Shown here in pieces: positions 1 to 5,282 of a DNA stretch of 6,301 bases. The DNA lies in contig JAHEDB010000142.1 of the NCBI GenBank assembly GCA_024641465.1, forward strand, positions 1 to 6,301. The letters run 5' to 3'. This DNA is from Chromatiales bacterium. GTDB taxonomy: Bacteria > Pseudomonadota > Gammaproteobacteria > UBA6429 > Thiohalophilaceae. The number at the start of each line of letters is the position of its first letter. Position 1 is the stretch's first letter. The position numbers and the translations under genes were made by a program. Under the pieces are notes generated by a model that searched no databases, was not told the DNA's origin, and worked only from the letters and a program-made list of their open reading frames with translations.

Positions 1-804
1 GGGGACGCCGTCTTCCGACTGGGCGACATCCACACCGTGCGGATGAATGGTATGACCGTGATATGGCGGTTGTTCCTGCGGGGCCATCATCATGTTTAGA
101 TTGATATTGGCCTGTTGACCCACGCCCAGCTCCAACACCGGACCAGGCAGGGTACATCCACCGCCACCACCGCCCATGCCGTTTTGACAAAAGACCCAGA
201 AGGTGACATTCGCGCCATCACTCATGGTCTTATTGATCTGGCGCACCACCAGTGAGACATTGGTTGCATCGAGGACAGGGATTGCCGTTGTGGCAGCGCC
301 ACCGCCACCTCCACCGCCGCCCATACCACCGCCTCCCATGCTGCCACCACCGGAGCTTGAAGATGAAGCCACATCGATGGTTATATTCGCAGGATTCAGG
401 CCGATATCGGCACGGGTATTGCTGACGGTATAACTACCGCTGGTACTGGACGAAAAGCTCAATTGTGCGGAAAAACTACCGCTGCCATTGGTTTGAATGC
501 TGATTGTGCGATTACTGGTACTGATGCTGAACGAGCGCAGGTTGGACGATGAACCCTTGCTGACGCTCAGGCCCGAAGGGTAACTCCAGGCAAACGTCGC
601 ACGGCTGCGACTGTCATTGCCACTCAGTGTGACAGTACCGCTGGCGCCGACAGCCAGGCTTAGGGAAGTCGGTGACAGACTGGCGCTGGCGGCCGAGGCG
701 GAAAAGGATACCGCCGTTGCGCCCAGCGAGACAAGCAATAGCAATCCCGTCCGGGTAATACCTGGTGTGATAAATAAACGCGATATTGTAGTTAGTAATT
801 TCAT
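1..804 (-). CDS. Secreted multicopper oxidase-like protein, N-terminal 268 residues (cut by window edge)
   Basis: The frame is open from an ATG at 804 to the window edge, so the C-terminal part is missing. Residues 1 to about 38 look like a Sec signal peptide (hydrophobic LLLLVSLGA core, cleavage near SASA). Residues 41-145 form a Ser/Thr-rich segment with alternating beta-like pattern, probably an Ig-like domain. Residues 147-169 are a Ser run and then a linker of Gly broken only by a Ser and two Met. From about 176 a cupredoxin domain begins: PGPVLE at 220-225, then HTIHPHG at 251-257 and DGVP at 265-268. This matches domain 1 of multicopper oxidases, where HxHG supplies one type 2 and one type 3 copper ligand. 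C206 and C217 flank a Gly-rich loop just before PGP. The gene follows the other cupredoxin gene by 14 bases, with GGGAGG 8 bases before the ATG. Copper-oxidase family membership is fairly sure; the substrate is unknown, and the type 1 site lies outside the window. Confidence 0.85.
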   Translation of the reverse strand, partial: MKLLTTISRLFITPGITRTGLLLLVSLGATAVSFSASAASASLSPTSLSLAVGASGTVTLSGNDSRSRATFAWSYPSGLSVSKGSSSNLRSFSISTSNRTISIQTNGSGSFSAQLSFSSSTSGSYTVSNTRADIGLNPANITIDVASSSSSGGGSMGGGGMGGGGGGGGAATTAIPVLDATNVSLVVRQINKTMSDGANVTFWVFCQNGMGGGGGGCTLPGPVLELGVGQQANINLNMMMAPQEQPPYHGHTIHPHGVDVAQSEDGVP

Positions 805-812
805 GTGCTCAT

Positions 813-818
813 CCTCCC
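813..818 (-). promoter_or_regulatory. Ribosome binding site of the second copper-oxidase gene
   Basis: On the minus strand GGGAGG lies 8 bases before the ATG at 804 and directly after the TGA (819-821) of the upstream gene. The strong match and tight spacing fix the start and suggest translational coupling of the two genes. Confidence 0.8.
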
Positions 819-1754
819 TCAATTACCGACGATCAGGGTTGCGGTACCATTCAGATAGACACCATTGGCTGTCTCCATCTGTGCGGTATGTACGTGCATC
901 GGGAAGATGCCACCTCGTAACTGATACAACACCATCATGGTCTGACCGGCCTTGACGTTGATGGTGTCCTGCCATTCAAAGTTCGACAGGTGTTGTCCGT
1001 TGCGGTCAATCACCCGGAAGTGATTACCGTGCCAGTGCAATGATTCATCAAACTGACCGGCATTGACGATGCGCACCAGCCCCACTTGCCCTACTCTACC
1101 TTGCAGCACGGTATTGGGATCATGCATACCATCAAAACCACCCTGGCCGTTGATCATGAAATAGTTGGGTCGATAGGTGCCGGTACTGACGCTTTGCCCG
1201 GCGGCTGCGCGGGTGTTCCAGCGTGGCACGTCCATATCCGATAACACCCACAGCCGTTCGATGTTGTAACTCGGCCCATTGTTCCATGCACGATTGGCCG
1301 TGCTGGATCGCACGATCAAGGCGCCGTGCAGGCCCATTTCACGGTTGACGTTACTGGCAAGGGTATCGCGATAGAAAAACACGCCCCCCTGGCTGGGTGT
1401 GAAGGTGTAGGTTTTGCGACCACCCGGCGCGATGCTGCCGGTATCCGTGGTGACGCCCTGGATGACAAAGTTGTGATTCTGATTGTGATTATTGATCACC
1501 TCAACGGAGGTGGACTGTCCTTGAGTCGCCTCCAGAATCGGTCCGGGCACCATCGGTGGTGCGCCATTGGCATCGGTGTAACCCCAGACACTGATCACGC
1601 CACCACCATCACCATTGATGGTCAGAAAACCCGGTTCTATATATAAGGTGTACGTTGCGGCCCAGACGTGTGTGAAAGAGATCATGGATAGCGACAACAG
1701 TGCCAACAGCCTTAACCCTGCACTGCGCCGCATAGTGATATGCGGTCCGACCAT
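819..1754 (-). CDS. Cysteine-free two-domain cupredoxin / multicopper oxidase-like protein, type 1 site lost
   Basis: A 311-residue exported protein. Residues 1-32 form a signal peptide (Arg-Arg, Leu-rich core, cleavage after HVWA). Two cupredoxin domains follow. Domain 1 has PGPILE at 70-75, but the usual HxHG reads VIQG (97-100) and the usual YHSH/YHCH reads YRDT (128-131), so its copper ligands are gone; GLHGALIV follows as in the family. Domain 2 has HWHG at 240-243 with a further His at 245, and MHVH at 286-289 with Met293. These align with the HxHGH and HCHxxxH motifs of a C-terminal oxidase domain, but the type 1 Cys is Val288, a type 1 His is Met293 and the other is Glu237. The mature protein contains no Cys. 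The ATG at 1754 is preceded by AGAGGAG 10 bases upstream; the frame runs on to a TTG at 1910 with no ribosome site. First gene of the operon. It may be a redox-inactive copper binder or a subunit contributing ligands to its neighbour. Confidence 0.88.
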   Translation of the reverse strand: MVGPHITMRRSAGLRLLALLSLSMISFTHVWAATYTLYIEPGFLTINGDGGGVISVWGYTDANGAPPMVPGPILEATQGQSTSVEVINNHNQNHNFVIQGVTTDTGSIAPGGRKTYTFTPSQGGVFFYRDTLASNVNREMGLHGALIVRSSTANRAWNNGPSYNIERLWVLSDMDVPRWNTRAAAGQSVSTGTYRPNYFMINGQGGFDGMHDPNTVLQGRVGQVGLVRIVNAGQFDESLHWHGNHFRVIDRNGQHLSNFEWQDTINVKAGQTMMVLYQLRGGIFPMHVHTAQMETANGVYLNGTATLIVGN

Positions 1755-1764
1755 AGTGAGTATT

Positions 1765-1771
1765 CTCCTCT
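1765..1771 (-). promoter_or_regulatory. Ribosome binding site of the first cupredoxin gene
   Basis: AGAGGAG on the minus strand, 10 bases before the ATG at 1754. It decides this start over a later Met codon at 1733 and the upstream TTG at 1910, and places the signal peptide at the very N terminus. Confidence 0.75.
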
Positions 1772-1786
1772 GGTGAAATAACAAAG

Positions 1787-1799
1787 AAGCCTTAGGCTT
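1787..1799 (-). promoter_or_regulatory. Leader hairpin upstream of the cupredoxin operon
   Basis: Perfect five-base arms (AAGCC and GGCTT on the minus strand) with a three-base loop, followed by a T-rich stretch, about 33 bases before the start codon. A second AAGCCT copy at 1825-1830 could pair with the same 3' arm. It could be a weak attenuator or a chance palindrome; the stem is short. Confidence 0.25.
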
Positions 1800-1810
1800 T
1801 CTGTACATCC

Positions 1811-2000
1811 TTGTCACCGGCAACAGGCTTAACACTGATAATATTAGGAGAGGAATCAAATAAAATATTGTGATAAATGTTACACAGCCAATATATAAAT
1901 CGTTACACAAAAACTCATGTAATATTTGTCACGCAACTTACGTTTAACATACAAAACAAGTCAACAATAACTTTATCTCTAGCAATATTGAATCTGTCAC
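1811..2000. repeat. Cluster of five GTYAC motifs in the divergent intergenic region
   Basis: All on the plus strand: GTCAC at 1813-1817, GTTACACA at 1879-1886 and again at 1902-1909 (23 bases apart, start to start), GTCAC at 1928-1932 and at 1996-2000. Four of the five are preceded by T. They lie upstream of the cupredoxin operon in AT-rich DNA, where operators would be expected. No known regulator's box is recognised. Confidence 0.3.
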
Positions 2001-2022
2001 TTTTTACGTTGTGTTTAAACAA

Positions 2023-2094
2023 ATCATTTAAGTAGGCTCTAGTAAATTCTTTTCCCGTCATTTCGCCGAATCAATCAGACCTTCCTTAAATGAT
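2023..2094. repeat. Ten-base perfect inverted repeat with 52-base spacer
   Basis: ATCATTTAAG at 2023-2032 and its exact reverse complement at 2085-2094. The arms do not extend further in either direction. It could be a paired operator site in the divergent promoter region or a chance match in AT-rich DNA. Confidence 0.3.
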
Positions 2095-2143
2095 ATTACT
2101 CACTATCCAACTAAAATATTTCACCCGTAATTATGGAAAGCTA

Positions 2144-2172
2144 TTGAACTTGCTTATGCCAAACAGCACAAT
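2144..2172 (+). promoter_or_regulatory. Weak sigma-70-like promoter candidate for the TAXI gene
   Basis: TTGAAC at 2144-2149, a 17-base spacer and CACAAT at 2167-2172, each matching four of six consensus bases. Transcription would start about 45 bases before the ATG at 2224. Candidate only. Confidence 0.2.
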
Positions 2173-2223
2173 CGCCCGATTAGCGTTCAACTCGTTCGCT
2201 GCAAACTACGGAGAATTTCTGTT

Positions 2224-3177
2224 ATGCGCTTGCCTCAATCAGGTTGTCTGACCTTCGTCTACGCACTGCTCCTTGGCGTTACACTCTGCCATGCATCCGC
2301 CTTCGCAGAGACACCCAGCAGAGTCACACTGGGCACGGCCACCAAGGGAGGCGGCTTTCAACTGTTTGGCCAACACCTGGCAGAGACGATCAACAACACC
2401 GATAACAGTCTGCGGATCGAGGCCATCGCTACCAAAGGCAGCACACAGAATCTGCCTTACCTTAAAACAGGCAAGGTCGATATCGGTCTGATCGAAGGTA
2501 ATGCCGCATCCCAAACCCTGCAAGCCGGTGAACTCAAGGTGTTATCGGTGATGTATCCCAACCCCGGCATGTTCGTGGTGCGGGCCGATTCCCCCTATCG
2601 ACGCATTGAAGATTTAAAGGGCCAGAAGATCGCCATTGGTACACAGTCCTCCGGGCTACGCATCCTGGCGGGCGATGTGCTCGATGGCATCGGGTTCAGG
2701 GCAGGCCGTGACTTTGAGGATGTGGTGCTCGATAAGGCCGGTGATGGACCCCGCCTGGTGACAGAAAAAAAGGTCGCCGCATTGTGGGGGGCCGGCATCG
2801 GCTGGCCGGGGTTTGAGAAGCTCGCCCATGACCCGGCGGGTGCCCGTTTCATCGCGCCGTCTGCCGCGCAGTTGAAACAGATCCTCGCCAAACACCCGCA
2901 GCTGAAGACCATGTCGGTGCCGGCCGGTTCCTACCCGGGTCAGGCTACACAAATCGATTCCGTTGGCCTGTGGTCGCTGATCATGGTTCGACAGGGCATG
3001 TCCGATGAGGTGGTGTACCGTCTGGCGCGTGCACTGCATCGCGGTGAAGTCGCCCTTGCCAAACAACTGGCGCAGGCCGCTTATACCACGGCAAAAAATA
3101 CCGTTGAGCAGGTGTCACTCGACCATCTGCACCCCGGCGCGATCCGTTATTATCGTGAAGCGGGTCTACTCCACTGA
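2224..3177 (+). CDS. TRAP transporter solute-binding protein, TAXI family (orphan)
   Basis: A 317-residue periplasmic binding protein. Residues 1-28 are a signal peptide (cleavage after AFA). The mature protein opens with VTLGTATKGGGFQLFG (34-49), the phosphate-loop-like start typical of TAXI/NMT1-type proteins, continues with KTGKVDIGLIEGN (81-93 region) and DLKGQKIAIG, and ends with HPGAIRYYREAG at 303-314, the classic TAXI C-terminal signature. Length is normal for the family. These proteins hand small organic acids or amino acids such as glutamate to a TRAP membrane permease; the ligand here cannot be told. No DctQ/DctM-type permease lies beside it, so the partner must be elsewhere or the protein acts as a sensor. 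GGAG at 2210-2213 lies 10 bases before the ATG. C22 does not sit in a proper lipobox, so it is probably soluble. Confidence 0.9.
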   Translation: MRLPQSGCLTFVYALLLGVTLCHASAFAETPSRVTLGTATKGGGFQLFGQHLAETINNTDNSLRIEAIATKGSTQNLPYLKTGKVDIGLIEGNAASQTLQAGELKVLSVMYPNPGMFVVRADSPYRRIEDLKGQKIAIGTQSSGLRILAGDVLDGIGFRAGRDFEDVVLDKAGDGPRLVTEKKVAALWGAGIGWPGFEKLAHDPAGARFIAPSAAQLKQILAKHPQLKTMSVPAGSYPGQATQIDSVGLWSLIMVRQGMSDEVVYRLARALHRGEVALAKQLAQAAYTTAKNTVEQVSLDHLHPGAIRYYREAGLLH

Positions 3178-3306
3178 CACACAACGCTGCCGATATCGGG
3201 GGTGGTAACACCGGCTAACGTGGGCGAGATCGGCCCCTCGTTAAACTCATCTGTTGAGCAGTATCGTGTTATGCTTTGCCTCAGACATGACACCCACAGG
3301 CCGCTT

Positions 3307-3780
3307 GTGAAAAAGATCGCAATTTTTGTTGATGTACAGAATATTTATTACACCACCCGTCAGGCCTATGGCCGACAGTTTAATTACCGCAAACTCTGGC
3401 AGCGCCTGAGTAGCGAGGGAGAGATCGTATCCGCCATTGCCTATGCCACCCATCGCGGCGATGACGGCCAGGTCAAGTTTCAGGATGCCCTCAAGCACAT
3501 CGGTTTCACCGTAAAACTCAAGCCCTTTATTCAGCGCAGTGACGGCTCCGCCAAGGGCGATTGGGATGTGGGGATCACCATCGATGTCATGCAAATCGCA
3601 AAAGACGTGGATAACGTGATATTGCTCTCGGGGGATGGTGACTTCGATCTGTTGCTGGATAAAATCCGGCAGGATTATGCGGTCAGTACCGAAGTCTATG
3701 GCGTACCCTCACTCACCGCCAATTCATTGATCAACGCCGCCGGCATCTATCATCCCATTGAGCAGGATTTATTATTGTAA
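3307..3780 (+). CDS. NYN domain protein, LabA/DUF88-like putative RNase
   Basis: A single NYN (PIN-like) domain of 157 residues in the cytoplasm. Acidic residues expected to hold the metal are present: D9 and N12 in FVDVQN, D87 in KGDWDVGI, D93, and D110 and D112 in SGDGDFD. NYN domains are predicted or shown to be metal-dependent RNases; the target here is unknown. The GTG at 3307 is chosen as start because VKKIAIFVDVQN then lies at the extreme N terminus, as is usual for this family, and ACAGG ends 6 bases upstream. The frame is open further upstream, with an ATG at 3271 and a GTG at 3202, but those extra 12-35 residues look unlike the domain and lack a good ribosome site. It lies 129 bases after the TAXI gene, with no clear terminator between, and converges on the next gene with a 13-base gap. 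Confidence 0.85.
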   Translation: MKKIAIFVDVQNIYYTTRQAYGRQFNYRKLWQRLSSEGEIVSAIAYATHRGDDGQVKFQDALKHIGFTVKLKPFIQRSDGSAKGDWDVGITIDVMQIAKDVDNVILLSGDGDFDLLLDKIRQDYAVSTEVYGVPSLTANSLINAAGIYHPIEQDLLL

Positions 3781-3793
3781 CAAGCGCGATTGA

Positions 3794-4420
3794 TTACGCC
3801 TGTGCGCGTGGCACAATGGCCAACTCATCACCCTCACCGATCGGGGTGGTCGGTTCGGAAAATTGCTTATTGACAGTGACCTGAACCCGCTCATCGGCAA
3901 GGCTGTCCGCCCAGGCCTGTCCGCGCTCGCGCAACCAGGCAAGCAGATCCGTTACCGTCAGCACGGATGCCGGCAGGGTAAGTGCTTCGAACTCCTGACC
4001 GGCAATATTCACCAGTTGCATAAAATAAAGTATTCTAACGCTACGCTCACCCGGCGCCGTCGGCAGGTTGCGTTGCAGCCCATGCTTGCTCAACCTGAGC
4101 AGGTAGTCATTCCAGTTGCCCGCATAGTCCTCACCCAGTCGATACAGTGTCTCCCAGGAATAGACACCTGTGTCATGACCATCATCGAAGAACAGTCGTA
4201 AGGCGTAATTACCCTGCGGTTCGATATTGCTGATATTGACCGAGGCCTTGCCGTACACCGGCAGACGAGCCACCTTCACTTCGGCAGCAGGAGAAAACAC
4301 CCGCAGGTACTCACACGGAAGTTTGAAGGTCTTGCCATCGGAAAATCTAATCTCCAGCAGGCGCGACTTTTGATGCAAATCGATCGCCGTGGGAGCGATT
4401 TTGTCGACTTTATTTGCCAT
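3794..4420 (-). CDS. DUF971 - MoaD/ThiS-like fusion protein
   Basis: A 208-residue cytosolic protein of two domains. Residues about 13-112 are DUF971 (GBBH-like N-terminal domain): LLEIRFSDGKTFKLP, FSPAAEV, then VNISNIEPQGNYALRLFFDDGH and GVYSWETLYRLG. DUF971 also occurs attached to Mrp/HCF101-type Fe-S carriers and in gamma-butyrobetaine hydroxylase. Residues about 127-206 resemble the small subunit MoaD or ThiS, with a beta-grasp pattern: VRILYFMQLVNIAG, a TVTDLLAWL helix, VQVTVNKQF and GEGDELAIVP. The C terminus reads PRAQA where sulfur carriers end in Gly-Gly, so it cannot be adenylated and thiocarboxylated in the usual way. Last gene of a minus-strand run, 68 bases after the preceding stop. 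Its ribosome site is weak (AAAGG, about 12 bases before the ATG). DUF971 is sure, the MoaD-like part likely, the function unknown. Confidence 0.82.
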   Translation of the reverse strand: MANKVDKIAPTAIDLHQKSRLLEIRFSDGKTFKLPCEYLRVFSPAAEVKVARLPVYGKASVNISNIEPQGNYALRLFFDDGHDTGVYSWETLYRLGEDYAGNWNDYLLRLSKHGLQRNLPTAPGERSVRILYFMQLVNIAGQEFEALTLPASVLTVTDLLAWLRERGQAWADSLADERVQVTVNKQFSEPTTPIGEGDELAIVPRAQA

Positions 4421-4488
4421 AAAACTTTTTTACCTTTTGTATTGTTACCAGATGGTTTACCTGAGACCGTTGCCGGCCTATGTCACCC

Positions 4489-5190
4489 TCAATGCACGGC
4501 GGGTAATTTCGTCCGCTCATAGAACTCCTGCATCAGTTCGCGTACCGGATCCGGATAATTCAGACGCACCATCTCGGACATGCCCTCTTTAAAAAATCCC
4601 GGTGCGTCCATCGGCAGGCGCAGGATCAGTTCATCAAACACATTTGCCATTACATCAAGGTCATGGCTGCGCGTTGCGACAATGCCACGATTGATATTCA
4701 GGACCCGCCACGGTCTGGCCGGATTCGAATTATCCAGATCATGCCGGATGATAACACTGCTGGCCTGTGCAACCTGTCCCATAAATTTGGCCAGTTTGGC
4801 GAGTGTCGGTTTGTCCTGCAAGGCATTTGCCAGATAGGCCAGCCCATCCACCACCGGCTGGATATTGGTCAACACCCCATGATGAGTAATAACCCATTGC
4901 GCCAGGGTCAGGCCTGCCTGCTCGATGTCCTGTTTCTCCGTCATGAGTTTTTTCGTGGCCAATATATCGACCAGTTGATCGATAAGTGCAAAACCCTGCT
5001 CAGCGATATCGGTAATTTCATCCACTGAAAGTGTCGGGTCTTGTTGAGCCACCGCCTCTGCGATATCAAATACCTGCTGCAACGCGCTTATCGCGTGCAG
5101 GCTCTCCATCGCCGTTGCTTTGTCCTTGTGTTCAAGGGTCGACTTCAGGGAGGAGAGAATTTTTCTTGCTTCGGGAAAGGAATCAAACAT
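4489..5190 (-). CDS. Conserved-looking helical protein of unknown function
   Basis: I do not recognise this 233-residue protein. It has no signal peptide, membrane segment or cysteine, so it is probably cytosolic. Residues 1-150 are rich in Ala, Leu and Gln with heptad-like spacing and read as a bundle of amphipathic helices (for example 31-50, 57-80, 88-102 and 111-145). A different-looking tail follows: RPWRVLNINRGIVATRSHDLD (about 159-179), MANVFDELILRLP, and a terminal segment with NYPDP (211-215) and EFYERTKLP (222-230), whose aromatic and charged residues suggest a conserved functional part. No convincing ribosome site precedes the ATG at 5190; a later Met28 codon at 5109 has none either. 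It lies between the ChaN-like lipoprotein gene (92 bases upstream) and the DUF971-MoaD gene, all on the same strand, so an operon is plausible. Confidence 0.75.
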   Translation of the reverse strand: MFDSFPEARKILSSLKSTLEHKDKATAMESLHAISALQQVFDIAEAVAQQDPTLSVDEITDIAEQGFALIDQLVDILATKKLMTEKQDIEQAGLTLAQWVITHHGVLTNIQPVVDGLAYLANALQDKPTLAKLAKFMGQVAQASSVIIRHDLDNSNPARPWRVLNINRGIVATRSHDLDVMANVFDELILRLPMDAPGFFKEGMSEMVRLNYPDPVRELMQEFYERTKLPAVH

Positions 5191-5218
5191 AGCAAGGGAT
5201 GATAGCAGGACTGAGCTG

Positions 5219-5258
5219 GTTTTACGTTAGCGGTGTATCAAAATACATACGGTAAAAT
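5219..5258. repeat. Interrupted AT-rich inverted repeat between two minus-strand genes
   Basis: TTTTAC at 5220-5225 faces GTAAAA at 5252-5257, and GTGTA at 5233-5237 faces TACAT at 5244-5248 with one wobble pair. The stem is weak and interrupted, with no T-run after it on the minus strand, so it is a poor terminator; an operator is equally possible. Low support. Confidence 0.2.
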
Positions 5259-5282
5259 CTAATCCTCCACATCAACGGAAAA

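Larger units (their letters stand above)
1755..2223. other. AT-rich divergent intergenic region
   Basis: 469 bases without a supportable gene, clearly richer in A+T than the flanking genes. It must hold the promoters of the minus-strand cupredoxin operon and of the plus-strand TAXI gene. It contains the leader hairpin (1787-1799), the GTYAC cluster, a TGTTTAAACA palindrome (2012-2021) and a ten-base inverted repeat (ATCATTTAAG 2023-2032, CTTAAATGAT 2085-2094). No strong sigma-70 promoter was found for the minus strand; the best -10-like hexamer is TATATT at 1890-1895, without a good -35. Confidence 0.6.

Noticed and set aside
273..350. GGT/GGC codon run as a replication-slippage microsatellite
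   Set aside because: The glycine codons are mixed (GGT, GGC, GGA) and broken by Met and Ser codons, so there is no pure repeat unit likely to slip.
203..433. Plus-strand open frame encoding a proline-rich peptide
   Set aside because: It is the antisense of the glycine-rich linker in the copper-oxidase gene; the Pro run mirrors the Gly codons.
1755..1910. 52-residue hydrophobic N-terminal extension of the cupredoxin protein, up to a TTG at 1910
   Set aside because: The codon is TTG with no ribosome site, while the ATG at 1754 has AGAGGAG at good spacing and gives a proper signal peptide. The extension lies in AT-rich promoter-like DNA.
2239..3211. Several minus-strand open frames within the TAXI gene
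   Set aside because: They are shadows of a well-supported gene, with no ribosome sites or recognisable domains.
3178..3306. Possible terminator or promoter between the TAXI and NYN genes
   Set aside because: Only a four-base GGTG/CACC hairpin without a T-run and no good -35/-10 pair were found.
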